The position numbers and the translations under genes were made by a program. DNA of 38,931 bases from assembly GCA_009839745.1 (NCBI GenBank), contig VXPE01000132.1:1-38931 (forward strand), written 5' to 3'. Positions 16,890 through 26,800 of this stretch are shown in pieces. Position 1 is the first letter of the stretch. The number at the start of each line of letters is the position of its first letter. This stretch comes from Candidatus Poribacteria bacterium. Its GTDB lineage: Bacteria > Poribacteria > WGA-4E > WGA-3G. The notes beneath the pieces were generated by a model. It searched no databases. It was not told where the DNA came from and saw only the letters and a list, made by a program, of their open reading frames with translations.

Positions 16890-18851
16890 TTAACTAAGCA
16901 AGATTCGATAACCCGTGCTGACGCCCGTTGCCATTCCAATAAGTGCCCAGATTCCAGCGCAGATCATCTCGCCAAGCACAAGCCCAAGGAATATCGGCCT
17001 CGCACTTCGATACATTCTCAATCCCCCGTACCTGACGAGAGTATACTTCATTATCCAGCCTATAAAGATTGAGGGCCACAGCTTGAATGAGGCCCAAGAA
17101 CTCAGCATTGTATACCCGATTGGATGAAGTGGCCACCACACGAAAATCCTTCTCAGCCACATCAACAGCCCCATGAAAAGGCTGCCGCCGACCATAAAAC
17201 CTGTGTTCGTCCAGTCCGTCCCGGTATCGGCGCTAACGAGCACAGAAGTCAGCCACCGCATGTCGCCCGCCCCCCCTGTGTAAGGCGCACGATGTGCATA
17301 GCTGACCTCGAGGACGGAATAATATGAGACAAGGGTCCCGATAACCATCGCCGCACCCATACCTATTAACAGTCCCCTCCGTCTGACCTTGACTTCATCG
17401 GCCGCCTTGAGACCGTTTACCACATACGGCATCATAATTTCCCTCAAGTCGCGCGTGAGAGAGACCGGATGCATAAACAGCGATGTCATGGTTGAAGGAT
17501 TGATTCTCGCTGAACCCAGCGTGGTAAAGAGAACGTAATGCGCTGAATACGAAGGATTGACAAAAGGAATTCCGCCGTGGATGACTTGCCATGTCAAGAC
17601 AATGTAAATGCCGAGAAGCACCAGTACAAAAAGCAGTGCGAATCCGAACGACATTCCCATCAGATGATTTGCAAACGCCAGCAGCAATATCCCGCCGACG
17701 AGACCGATAATTGTCAATCCAGCGGGCATCGCTTCGTTTGTGTCCTCGCTTTTGCGAAAGGCACTGACAAGCATGCTTCTGATGTGATGCCGTGCTTTGA
17801 AAAGGGTGTAGATGACAAAGACAAGGCAGGCACCGATTTCCTGAGAAGCGCTGAACGAATACGCGTTGTGTTGCACGCCTGGACCTTTGATGATTTGGAA
17901 ACCGAGCATCGAACCGATAAGACATTGGAGTTTGAAGAATAGAAAGAAAAACCAGAGGCTAAACGACACCTCAAGCGGCAGTAAATAGCTGAACCCCACG
18001 ATCGAAGAATACAAGTTGAGTTGCAAAGGTTTCAGGGCACTCCAAGGCTTTTCCATTAAGTAGGGGTGGGGATTGAATCGGACGGGAAATTCCGGCACGC
18101 CAGGGAAGAACGCATGAATGCCGTTCAACGTGTGAATGCATAGGGGAACGGCACATCCGACCCATAATGCTTTGTTCCTGAAGAGTGAATTTCTCGCGCC
18201 CGGCGGGGTGTTTGCCATCTCCACAGGCAACACAACCAACGGAAAGCTACACCGTTCAATCTCGACCCATTGTCTGCGCAGCAGCACCGAGAGGCATATC
18301 ACAACGAAGTAGAGAACAAACACATAAAGGGTCCAAGCGAATAGAGGTATCAGCCATGTCCCCCAGGGGATGGATTCACCCGAAGAGATGCCTTCATAAA
18401 AGGATTTGATAGCCTTCTCATCACGAACAATACGCCAGTGGGGAATATATTGATGGAAAAGTGCCTCCCAATCATTTTCGGGTGTCGCAAAATACTGGTA
18501 GGCGACAAGCGGGTTAAAGGCATATCGCATCATGCCTGTCGAAGGAATCCCGGAGGCGGCTGCCATGATACACCAGATTGTCACCAATTCACCCGCCGAC
18601 AGTGCGAGTTTGGGAGAAACTGCACTCAAGATGCGGTTGCCAATCAACACCAGGATCGTCAAGACAAAAAATGGACCGACAGGAAAATGACCTCCAGCGA
18701 GAAAGACATTGCGAATCACGTAATCATTGTAAGGCGCAATCAGACATTCCCCGGCGGCACAGGCGAGTCCAATAAGAACTGCCCGCGATGATATGCCAAC
18801 AGGTTTGCTCGTGGGGTTTAAGTGAGTATCGAACCGTTCTGACTTGTTCAT
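16890..18851 (-). CDS. Polytopic membrane protein, DUF6785/DUF6784 type (paralogue)
   Basis: 653 residues, about 12 hydrophobic segments, and the same ordered blocks as the protein at 9724-11634: EIERCSFPLVVLPVEM, LLPLEVSFSLWFFFLF, FVWWPLHPIGYTML and the C-terminal FLGLVLGEMICAGIWALIGM. The first 25 residues are polar, so the N-terminus is probably cytoplasmic. Function is unknown; the topology suggests transport or a membrane enzyme. It is monocistronic, between its own promoter and the LamG gene. It is clearly diverged from the first copy, so an old duplication or separate acquisition is more likely than a recent one. Confidence 0.8.
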   Translation of the reverse strand: MNKSERFDTHLNPTSKPVGISSRAVLIGLACAAGECLIAPYNDYVIRNVFLAGGHFPVGPFFVLTILVLIGNRILSAVSPKLALSAGELVTIWCIMAAASGIPSTGMMRYAFNPLVAYQYFATPENDWEALFHQYIPHWRIVRDEKAIKSFYEGISSGESIPWGTWLIPLFAWTLYVFVLYFVVICLSVLLRRQWVEIERCSFPLVVLPVEMANTPPGARNSLFRNKALWVGCAVPLCIHTLNGIHAFFPGVPEFPVRFNPHPYLMEKPWSALKPLQLNLYSSIVGFSYLLPLEVSFSLWFFFLFFKLQCLIGSMLGFQIIKGPGVQHNAYSFSASQEIGACLVFVIYTLFKARHHIRSMLVSAFRKSEDTNEAMPAGLTIIGLVGGILLLAFANHLMGMSFGFALLFVLVLLGIYIVLTWQVIHGGIPFVNPSYSAHYVLFTTLGSARINPSTMTSLFMHPVSLTRDLREIMMPYVVNGLKAADEVKVRRRGLLIGMGAAMVIGTLVSYYSVLEVSYAHRAPYTGGAGDMRWLTSVLVSADTGTDWTNTGFMVGGSLFMGLLMWLRRIFVWWPLHPIGYTMLSSWASFKLWPSIFIGWIMKYTLVRYGGLRMYRSARPIFLGLVLGEMICAGIWALIGMATGVSTGYRILLS

Positions 18852-18948
18852 AATGCTTTGGCTGAAGCCAGATTTTGTCCATTTGAAATGTCACCTCTTC
18901 GTTTTTAGTAGTGCGCGTTTAAGAGCGGATTCAGTTCGTTGATAATAT

Positions 18949-18977
18949 ATCATAGCAGATTCACTTATGGAAATCAA
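18949..18977 (-). promoter_or_regulatory. Sigma70-type promoter for the DUF6785-type gene
   Basis: On the minus strand: TTGATT (18972-18977), 17-bp spacer ending in TGC, TATGAT (18949-18954), about 100 bp before the start at 18851. Confidence 0.6.
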
Positions 18978-19009
18978 GTTACGAAGTTAGGTCGGATTGC
19001 GGCTCTTCC

Positions 19010-19038
19010 TTGAATGTCGTCATCAAATATGCTATAAT
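19010..19038 (+). promoter_or_regulatory. Sigma70-type promoter facing the subtilase remnant
   Basis: TTGAAT (19010-19015), 17-bp spacer ending in TGC, TATAAT (19033-19038). The leader to the ATG at 19300 would be about 255 nt. Confidence 0.6.
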
Positions 19039-19299
19039 CTTAAGAAGTAAAATCAATGATACCCTTGAAGATACTGAAGTTTATTTAGAATTGAAATCCT
19101 TGTTTTTCCTACTTTTTATGGGCCGATTAATGTAACAAGTTCTTGTAACGGGTCCGAATGCCTATCGTGTAGCATCTGGTAGTTCCTGCTTGCATACAAA
19201 TTTTGGTTGCAATTTTAATGCTTGCTAAGTATTCTATACACATGGAAGACATCAATATGGCAAGAATCACCCATTATAAAGTCAAAAGGAAAGTTTTAA

Positions 19300-20219
19300 A
19301 TGCACAGTTTTATCGCGTTAACTAAGAAGTCAAACTTTCAGACAGTGGACTCTGGAACCGTATTGATGGAGGATAAACAACAATCGCAGCAAAGCAGCAG
19401 TAGATTATTCTCACAATTCACGGATGCAAGAACCCAGAAACTTACTGAAGCACTAACATTGTTGGGGTTCAAACAAATCACCCAAGAAACCTTTTCTGTG
19501 AATGAGCAGACATCAGATGATGAACAAACATCAAATTTTATATCCCTCGACTATCTCGGAGCATACATAATCAATAGTTTGGACAAGGAGAAAATTCAAG
19601 GAGCCCAGAAGTCAATTGAGGCATTAGATTATGAGATCATTCCTGATATTCAGCTTTCTCTACCAAAACCTATGTGCTCTGGAGAGATTTTTCGTCGGAG
19701 GAAGCAAATACGTTGGCCAGTGGAAAGCGGGATTCATCAGGCACATGAAAACGGCATTACAGGAAATGGTGTATTGATTGGAGTGCTTGACACTGGTTGT
19801 GATGCAGACCATATTCAATTTCGTAAGAAACTAATTGATTTTCGATACGTCCCACTTCGCTCCGGATCTGACAATCTACGTAAAGTCCGCGGTTTTGATG
19901 TAGATGGGCATGGCACCCACGTTTGTGGTATTATTGCAGGTCAACACATCGGAATTGCCCCAGGGGCTGATCTTATGGTTGCCTCAGTGATTGAAAGCGA
20001 GACCCACCGGACGAGTTTGTCCCGTATATGAGCGGCACGAGCATGGCTGCGCCTTATGTTGCTGGAATTGCTGCTCTGTATGCCTCAACAGATACAAAAC
20101 TCCAAGGGAAAGCACTTCGGCAACACCTTATCAACACAACTCTCCCTCTCCAAGCATCCGCGGATAGGGTTGGAGCAGGACTTGCGAGGTTTACAGAAAA
20201 TGGAAACGAAAGGATATAG
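19300..20219 (+). pseudogene. Subtilisin-like (S8) serine peptidase with internal deletion
   Basis: The first frame (19300-20031) has an AAAGGAAAG ribosome binding site, an N-terminal propeptide-like region, then the catalytic Asp block VLIGVLDTGCDADH and the catalytic His block DVDGHGTHVCGIIAG. It reads into MVASVIESETHRTSL and stops. The catalytic Ser block MSGTSMAAPYVAGIAALYAS follows at once in another frame (20028-20219). In S8 enzymes roughly 100 or more residues, including the oxyanion-hole Asn, separate the His and Ser blocks; here they are gone and the frame is shifted at about 20014-20022. The product cannot be an active protease. No signal peptide is visible. A small protein gene overlaps the end. 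Confidence 0.85.
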
Positions 20220-20550
20220 AACTGCCCCAGTTCACTCGGTTCCACCGTCGAACATGCTTCAATTTATGGTGAGGGTAAATAGGCCATCTTCCAAAGAATT
20301 GGAAGGAATTGGGCGGGCAGAGAAGTATAAATTGTTAAAAGCAAATTCTGTCAAACGCAAGGATGAAATTAAGGCATGGATTAGGGCACATGGATTGGAT
20401 AACGAAGTCTTCAAGATTGAGGAACCTACAGCCTTCAATATGTTGTTCATCACCTGTACACCTAAGGTTGCCAAGCAGCTTAAACATGCCGATGCTGTGG
20501 TTAGTGTTTTGCGAAGTCCAGAGTTTTCCGTGGCATTAACCAAACCATGA
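20200..20550 (+). CDS. Small protein paired with the subtilase, family unknown
   Basis: 116 residues from the ATG at 20200, overlapping the subtilase end by 20 bp in another frame, so probably translated with it. There is no signal peptide. The pattern LQFMVRVNRPSSKELEGIG, then a basic helix (AEKYKLLKANSVKRKDEIKA), a short ALNMLFITC-like strand (FNMLFITCTPK) and a final DAVVSVLRSPEF looks like the ferredoxin-like alpha-beta plait of subtilase propeptides/I9 inhibitors. I infer, without strong motif support, that it is a separate chaperone or inhibitor of the upstream protease. This frame is intact although the protease is broken. Confidence 0.6.
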   Translation: METKGYRTAPVHSVPPSNMLQFMVRVNRPSSKELEGIGRAEKYKLLKANSVKRKDEIKAWIRAHGLDNEVFKIEEPTAFNMLFITCTPKVAKQLKHADAVVSVLRSPEFSVALTKP

Positions 20551-20619
20551 ATGCAGTGTTTTTCTAAATTTACCACCCTTTAAGTATTCAAAGTGTAAAT
20601 AGAAACCTAAAGGCGATTT

Positions 20620-20652
20620 GGTGCGGTTGAAAAAACCGCACCTATCTTTTTA
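20620..20652 (+). terminator. Rho-independent terminator after the subtilase pair
   Basis: GGTGCGGTT (20620-20628), loop GAAAA, AACCGCACC (20634-20642), then a run of six T at 20647-20652. It lies between convergent gene ends. Confidence 0.65.
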
Positions 20653-20695
20653 ACAGATAATAAATTAGATCCAGTCAGCAGCTACCCTACCAGTT

Positions 20696-21664
20696 TACTG
20701 TTGTAGTGGTGGCAGTCCGTTAACAACCTTCACCGTTTTCAGGCTGACGGTGATAACCCGCCCAACCAAATTCACAATATATCGCGGTTGGTCGACACGA
20801 TTCGGGTCGTTGACGATACCGCTCCGTTTGTCCGTGCGGCTTGCTCAATAGCGAGGTAGAACCGATCTAAGGGTTTGAGAAACTCCTCGCGACTGAACGC
20901 CTGTCGGATGAGTTCATCAACGACGTTTTCAATCTCACGTGCGATGATGTTTCGGCGGGTAAAAGCGGAGTTATTAAAGACCGTCCGGAAGATACGCTCG
21001 GTAAGGATGTGTTGGATGAGCATCTCCTCAACAGCATCCTGTGAGAGTTCCGGGTTGATGGAGGTGCGGCAGGTATCGTAGAAATCGGTGAACGCCTTCT
21101 TGAAGGCTGGGTCGGTTTCGTGGCGTTGCTCAATGAGTGTCTTCAACCTGCTTGCGAGGTCCGGCACCTGTTCTCTGAAATCGGAGACGGTCGTCTGCCA
21201 ATTATCAATCTCAGGTGGGACGTAAGCAAATAGATGTTGAAGGGCGGCAATCAGGTTGGCGGGTTCGGTGATGTCTATATCAAGCACCTCGGCTTTGTTC
21301 TGATACAGGATGGCGCGCTGTGGTGTTTGGAAGAGGATATTGTCCAGCGGATAGCCTGCGTCCTGTTTTCCTGTGCAGCTTTAGCGAGGTTATCCTCTAT
21401 ATCTTTCGCTTCCCAGTAGGCGAGCGGGAGTCCGTATGTGTCGATGATGGCGCCATCGATAACGATGCGATTTCCTTTTGGAGCGCGCATTGGGTATTGT
21501 GGGACAAGCGTGGCGTTTATCTGCTTTGCACAGGCGTGCAGAAGAGTTTCAAAAGGAGAACTGACCGCGCCTTCGCGTATGATGTTGTGTTGTGCGTATT
21601 GCTGTAGCGTGGCGTAGTAGTCGCGGATTGCTTTGTGGTTGGGTTTGAGATTGAGTTTCGGCAT
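20696..21664 (-). pseudogene. Type ISP-like restriction-modification gene, collapsed by internal deletion and frameshift
   Basis: The N-terminal part (21275-21664) is homologous to the gene at 1-1684, with the nuclease signature IDGAIIDTYGLPLAYWEAKD. One base seems lost in the T-run at 21366-21369 (minus-strand A-run); restoring it joins QEKQDAGYPLDNILFQTP in frame with the second piece (20772-21287), which carries EEMLIQHILTERIFRTVF. At about 20838-20842, after FYLAIEQA, the sequence jumps to what I recognise as the extreme C-terminus of type ISP proteins, RTDKRSGIVNDPN, then QPRYIVNLVGRVITVSLKTV, ending with TAA at 20696-20698 in the original frame. The methyltransferase, helicase and most target-recognition parts are absent. 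Confidence 0.85.
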
Positions 21665-21670
21665 GGGAGT

Positions 21671-21698
21671 ATGATAGCAGATTTTGGGGGTAAGTCAA
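21671..21698 (-). promoter_or_regulatory. Sigma70-type promoter for the collapsed type ISP gene
   Basis: On the minus strand: TTGACT (21693-21698), 16-bp spacer ending in TGC, TATCAT (21671-21676). It lies only 7 bp before the ATG at 21664, so the leader would be almost absent. Confidence 0.45.
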
Positions 21699-21889
21699 GA
21701 AAATTTGGGATAGAGATACACAGATGTGTTATACTAATTATGCAAGTTGCCACCCTTATGGCATCCCTAAGCACATTTCAATCCTTAACGTTCAAGTTTT
21801 GAATCCCCAATTGGGTTGGAAAGTTGGAAATTCGGAATCCAGACACGCTCTAAATGCCTTTCACCCATCATTTCAATAAGGAGAAAACC

Positions 21890-22261
21890 ATGGACGGGAA
21901 ACATCTACCTTGGCATCTACCCTTAACAGATTGGTTACTGGGAGCAACAGTTTTGTTCGCAACCACTGGTACTGTTATTCTGTGTCGATTCTTATTGCGA
22001 AGATGGCGGGAATGGCGGATTCAAAAGTTTCTCGACCAACGGGCGGCACTCGCATCTCCAGGCGCGCAGCAGCTGACGGCACACGATAAGCAGCTGCTCA
22101 CAAGGAGGATTCGGCAATCCGGAAACGAGCGTTTGGAAAAAAGTTTCGCCTTCCGAGGGAACGCCGATCTCTACGTTGCTATTGTGCTTTTCGGACTAGC
22201 GATGTTCGCTTTGGTCCTGTTAGCCCTCGCAAATGGTTTCCATAAACACGGACTCCCATAA
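21890..22261 (+). CDS. Small membrane protein with two helices, unknown
   Basis: 123 residues from the ATG at 21890, chosen over an in-frame ATG at 21854 because AAGGAG lies 8 bp before it. One transmembrane helix follows a short N-terminal stretch (LLGATVLFATTGTVILCRFL), then a basic, arginine-rich cytoplasmic-like middle, then a second helix near the C-terminus (VAIVLFGLAMFALVLLALAN) and a short FHKHGLP tail. I do not recognise the family. A decayed copy of its 3' end lies at 22957-23030. Confidence 0.65.
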   Translation: MDGKHLPWHLPLTDWLLGATVLFATTGTVILCRFLLRRWREWRIQKFLDQRAALASPGAQQLTAHDKQLLTRRIRQSGNERLEKSFAFRGNADLYVAIVLFGLAMFALVLLALANGFHKHGLP

Positions 22262-22338
22262 ATACGCATATAACCGGGGCGAAGGAACTGACAACTTCTC
22301 ACTGCGATGGCTGTAACATAAAATGAGGTTCTGTACAA

Positions 22339-22944
22339 ATGGCTTATAGCAATTTTACCTTAGAAACGGTACGGAAGACATTTCACCTTAAAAAAATTGA
22401 ATCCACAGACATCTTTTCCGATATTGAGCCGCTAGATCCAAGCGAAGATCTCACAAGGGAACTGGCAAAAAAAGTGCCGTTAGCGATCGCTATCAGAACA
22501 GAGAAAGCGCGCTCGGAATTGATTGTTGCCAATATCCTTGTTGAACTCCGGGAGCACTTTGAGCATCGCATTAGTTTTTTTTCAGGAATTGACTTCAGTG
22601 TTGATCCCGAAAACGGATTAACAGGTGTCTGCGATTTTTTGGTAAGCCTATCGCCGGACCAATTTTACTTGGAGGCACCGGTTATTGTCCTCGTTGAAGC
22701 CAAAAACGCTGATCCGGCAACTGGATTAGGACAGTGTGTTGCGGAGATGCTCGCCGCCCAACGCTTTAATGCAGAAAGAGGAAATGAAATTCCATGTATT
22801 TATGGGGCTACAACCACGGGCACCGAATGGCTCTTCCTCAAATTGGAAGGTCAACAACTCTCTGTTGATATGGGAATCTATCAAATTAGGCAGTGCGGCG
22901 AGATCCTTGGCATCCTTTCAAGTATGATTGACCAAAAAGCGTAA
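22339..22944 (+). CDS. Predicted PD-(D/E)xK nuclease-fold protein, unknown function
   Basis: 201 residues, no signal peptide. A possible active site is D99 in LTGVCDFLV, followed by E120-A-K122 in VIVLVEAKNADP, the D...ExK spacing of restriction-endonuclease-fold proteins; FFSGIDFSVD just before may supply the structural strand. Similar small proteins starting MAYSNFTL with this pattern are, from memory, widespread in cyanobacteria and other genomes rich in mobile genes, always uncharacterised. It lies between the small membrane protein and a decayed copy of that gene's 3' end, which suggests it was inserted into a duplication. Confidence 0.65.
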   Translation: MAYSNFTLETVRKTFHLKKIESTDIFSDIEPLDPSEDLTRELAKKVPLAIAIRTEKARSELIVANILVELREHFEHRISFFSGIDFSVDPENGLTGVCDFLVSLSPDQFYLEAPVIVLVEAKNADPATGLGQCVAEMLAAQRFNAERGNEIPCIYGATTTGTEWLFLKLEGQQLSVDMGIYQIRQCGEILGILSSMIDQKA

Positions 22945-22956
22945 AGTTTTGATACT

Positions 22957-23030
22957 GGACTGTCGGGGACGCGATGATCGCCCTGGTCGTGTTAACCCGT
23001 GCAAATAACTTCCATAAAAGTGAGGTTTGA
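22957..23030 (+). pseudogene. Decayed copy of the 3' end of the small membrane protein gene
   Basis: Translates as MIALVVLTRANNFHKSEV and stops just before the LamG gene. It aligns with MFALVLLALANGFHKHGLP at the end of the 21890-22261 gene, and the DNA agrees in most positions around GCGATG and TTCCATAAA. There is no start region, so this is a remnant. Confidence 0.6.
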
Positions 23031-23033
23031 AAA

Positions 23034-23792
23034 ATGAAAATCGTAATGGCGAGTTTAATGCTTGTAAGTTTGATTGTCCTGAGTCTGGTGTTTACTGGTA
23101 TGAGCAGTGCTGAATTTGATCTGGAAACCGTTGTTGGGATGTGGCTCTTTGATGAAGGGAAGGGGAATACAGCGGCGGATTCCTCTGAAAATGGGAATGA
23201 TGGGAAATTTGAAAACGATCCGAAATGGACGAAGGACGGTAAGTTCGGATCCGCACTGGAATTCGATGGAAACGAGAGTAAGGGGCATGTCGTTGTCGGG
23301 GATCTGGGCTTAGATGGAGAAGTTACACTGGTTCTGTGGGCAAATCCGAGGGATGCCGCCAATGATGATCGGTTGATATCGAATATCAATGGACCGACAA
23401 ATCCGGCTTTCACGACTCGGTACCAAGGTGAAACCGTTGAAATCTGGAGTAGCGCGTGGAAACCCGTCATCCCAGAATTTGATGACAATAAATGGGGACA
23501 CTATGCGTTTGTCTTCGATGGTGAGGGAAATGTGACGGGCTATTACAATGGCAAAGAAGGTGAGACGTTTGCCGATACTTATACTTTTACGGAGATCGGT
23601 ATTGGTGCGAATTTCTTAGATCAATGGGGACAATATTTTTCCGGTCTCTTTGACGAGATCGCGTTTTTCAGTGTCGCGCTCACTGAAGATGACATCAAGG
23701 TCATCATGACAAAAGGATTGAAATCCGCGCTGGCGGTTTACCCCGCTGGGAAATTAACCACCACATGGGGCAACATAAAAGTCAGTCCGTAG
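23034..23792 (+). CDS. Secreted LamG-domain protein with TTTW tail
   Basis: 252 residues: a signal peptide (about 1-24, ending MSSA) and a LamG/concanavalin-like lectin domain (VGMWLFDEGKGNTAADSS, ALEFDGNES, GHYAFVFDGEGNVTGYYNG, LFDEIAFFSVAL). The C-terminus reads GKLTTTWGNIKVSP, the same tail type as the protein at 15930. GAGG lies about 9 bp before the ATG. It is likely exported and carbohydrate-binding. The large LamG enzyme at 23851 follows 58 bp downstream, so the two may be co-transcribed and share a substrate. Confidence 0.88.
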   Translation: MKIVMASLMLVSLIVLSLVFTGMSSAEFDLETVVGMWLFDEGKGNTAADSSENGNDGKFENDPKWTKDGKFGSALEFDGNESKGHVVVGDLGLDGEVTLVLWANPRDAANDDRLISNINGPTNPAFTTRYQGETVEIWSSAWKPVIPEFDDNKWGHYAFVFDGEGNVTGYYNGKEGETFADTYTFTEIGIGANFLDQWGQYFSGLFDEIAFFSVALTEDDIKVIMTKGLKSALAVYPAGKLTTTWGNIKVSP

Positions 23793-23850
23793 GGATCAAA
23801 CTAAGGGCAAAGCAAAATAATCTTAATCGCTAAAGATACGGAGCGAACAC

Positions 23851-26800
23851 ATGGAATATCACGCATTCATTACCCTTTTTGTAATAGCGGCATTGGTCTT
23901 AGCGAGTGAACTGAGTAGTGTAACAGCGGATGAAATTGGAGGGCTGTCGACGCAAGCCGCGTGTGGGCTTGCGGGACAATGGAATTTTGACGACGGCACC
24001 GGGACCGATCTCTCTGGCAATGGGAACCACGCCGTGCTGGGTGGCGCAAAGATTTATTCACTCGGTGAGGGGCAGGCGTGTATCGAAACGGTGTCCAAAA
24101 CCGAGCCGATGCGGATCCCTGTGTCTGAGAACTCCCCGCTTGCGATGTCACGTGGCACAATCTGTTTCTGGCTAAACACGATATCGGATCGATCCAACAT
24201 TCTCAGGTATAACAACGATGCTATTGAATTGAACACCTATCGCGGCTGTTTTCAGGTGCGTTTCCGAGGTGAAAAGGAGTTTGAATACTGGGAAGGGATT
24301 CTCGACTACGACTGGCCCCAATACGACATGCGCGAATGGGCGTTCTATCCGCATGTGAAAGCCACCATCGGCGATTCCGAATGGCATCTGTTTGCAGTCG
24401 CTTATGACGACGAAGCGAAGCAAATCGTCGGGTGGCGTGATGGCGAACAGATTGCCACGATTGACTTGTCGACGGTGGATACGGAACCGCTGCGCCGTGA
24501 AGGTTTAACGGAGATTCACACGGGTGAAGGCTTTGTCGGCTTTCTCGACGATCTGCGCATTTACGATAAGCCACTCACTGACGCTGAAATCCGTCGGATT
24601 TACGACGAGACGAAAGCCATCTATGCGGGAAGACGGGATACGAATCCGGCTGAAAGCAGGCAGAACACTTACAAGTACCAAGAAATAGACAGGACGCTCT
24701 ACAAGGCGTGGCTACAATTCAATCCGCTTGATACAGGACAACACAATCAAGATTTATTCAGAAACATTATCGCTGAGGGAGCGAATTCGACCGTCCAGAC
24801 GGCTGCTTCTGAATTGGCACAGGCGGCGGAATCCATGTTCAATTTCAAGCCTACTGTTTCGGAAATTGCCACTGTCGCTGGACCGAAGATCATTCTTGGA
24901 ACAGTTGATACCTCCGACTGGATCCGTGATCGTGCTGCAGACCTTCAACTCGATAGAATCGAAAGGGATGGGTTCGTCATCAAGGCAATCGAAGATGCCG
25001 TTGTGGTTGTGGGCGGAATACCCTCAGGGGTGGTTTTTGGCGCCTTCGACCTGATACGTCGCATCCAGATTGGACAGGATTTGCGCGCACTCGATGTGCT
25101 GGAAAATCCACAGGTGCCGATCCGTATGGTGTCACACTGGTCTTACTTCCGAGGACTTTTCGGCGACAGATGGCGCGGGGGTGGCAGAGACGATTCAATC
25201 TTCAGTTGGGAAGAGTTGCGCACGGGTGATACGAGGCGCATCCGAGATTGGGTGCGTATGTTGGCATCGTGCGGTTGGAATGCGCTCTGTCCGAGTGAGA
25301 TTAACTGGCACTACCGCAACAACTTTTTGGAGCATCTCGATGGGGTCGAAAAACTCGCCGACATCTGCCGAGACTACGGCATCAAACTCTACTGGAGTCC
25401 GAGTTATCTCCTGGCACTCGACCCAAAAACCGCCGATACCCTCTATGCGCGAGTCCCTGACTTCGGTGGCTATATGATGAAACTCGGTTCTGAGAAACAG
25501 AACGGTGATCCACGTCCACCAATGACGAACCGGATTGCGGATACACTGAAACCGTATGGTGGAAAGGTGCTCGTGCGCGCGTTTGTCTATGGCAACTTGC
25601 GATATACACCTGAACCCTATCGGAACTTGATCCCTTACGATCTGTTCGCACACGAAGACGGCAACTTTCGAGATAATGTTATTATCGTTCCGAAAGGCAG
25701 TCCTATGGATTGGGATCTGTGGGCACCGATCCCGGCACTTGACGGTGCGATTCAGAAAAATCTCTATGGCAGCGAACTCGTCATTGACAAGAGTTGGCCC
25801 GTCTCTTGGGTCAAAAAGTGGAAATGGTGGTTTGAACAGGACACCTATCGCAACGGACCGGGGAGTCTTAACAAATTCAGTGTGGATTGCATCATGGGGG
25901 TGTCGATGATCTCACCGTCACCGGCGTGGACGGAATGCCCATTGAACGCCGTGAACTATTACGGACTGGGTCGGCTCTCTTGGAACCCAGACCTGACGGT
26001 AGATGAAATTTACACGGAATGGATTCAGCAGACATTTGGCGATGATCCAGATATACTTCAAACGGTTAAGACTATCCTAATGATGCTTGAAGAGGTGACG
26101 CGTAAATCCTACAACTATCGGGGTTACCGCGGTATATGGCTTGATTCCTCCGACGACGATATGACAGAGAACAAGACCTCCTATATCGTCAACAGGGAAG
26201 GGGTAGGTGTTACGACCCCAGCGTTGCGTGAACGCGTGTTAGCGCAGTATGCCCCAGGACTTCGCAAGATATATGGGGATCCGTTGCGTGCGGAAGCGCA
26301 TCTCGTCGCATTCCACTTTGCAGAACACGATCAGCGACTTTCTATCGGTAGGACCCTCATCCAAGACATCTACGCCAACATGGAAGAGGCGGTCGAGATG
26401 GCGATACAGGCATCCGAACTCTGGAAAACGCTTGAAGGTAGAGTAGACTCGCATAGATATGAATACACGCTGGAAACGCTGGTGGACTATGCCGCATCCG
26501 TGCGCAGTATGACGCTTAAGAAATGGGTGACGAATTTTGAGAAGTATACGGGCAGAAAACGCGAGGAAACCCTCGCAGGACTGACAGCGGAAGCACTTGC
26601 GAAAGTTGGCACATACAACGTGAAGCATTTCGGTGCCGTTGCCGATGGCACGTCAAATGATGCAGATGCGATTAACGAAGCCATCACCGATTGCCACGCC
26701 GCTGGGGGCGGGACGGTCTTCGTACCTTCCGGTGTCTACGCGACGGGTTCTATCTACTTGAAAAGCAACGTTACGTTCGCAGTTGACACAGGGGCTGTGC

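Larger units (their letters stand above)
18852..19299. other. Divergent intergenic region with two promoters
   Basis: 448 bp between divergent genes. It carries one promoter for each direction (18949-18977 minus, 19010-19038 plus) and, near 19132, TGTAAC twice in direct order 13 bp apart around a small ACAAG/CTTGT dyad. No convincing gene is present apart from a possible 27-codon frame from about 19242 that overlaps the subtilase start. Confidence 0.5.

Noticed and set aside
22886-23488. 200-residue minus-strand frame, serine-rich
   Set aside because: It is the reverse of the LamG gene at 23034 and overlaps its signal peptide; no ribosome binding site or motif.
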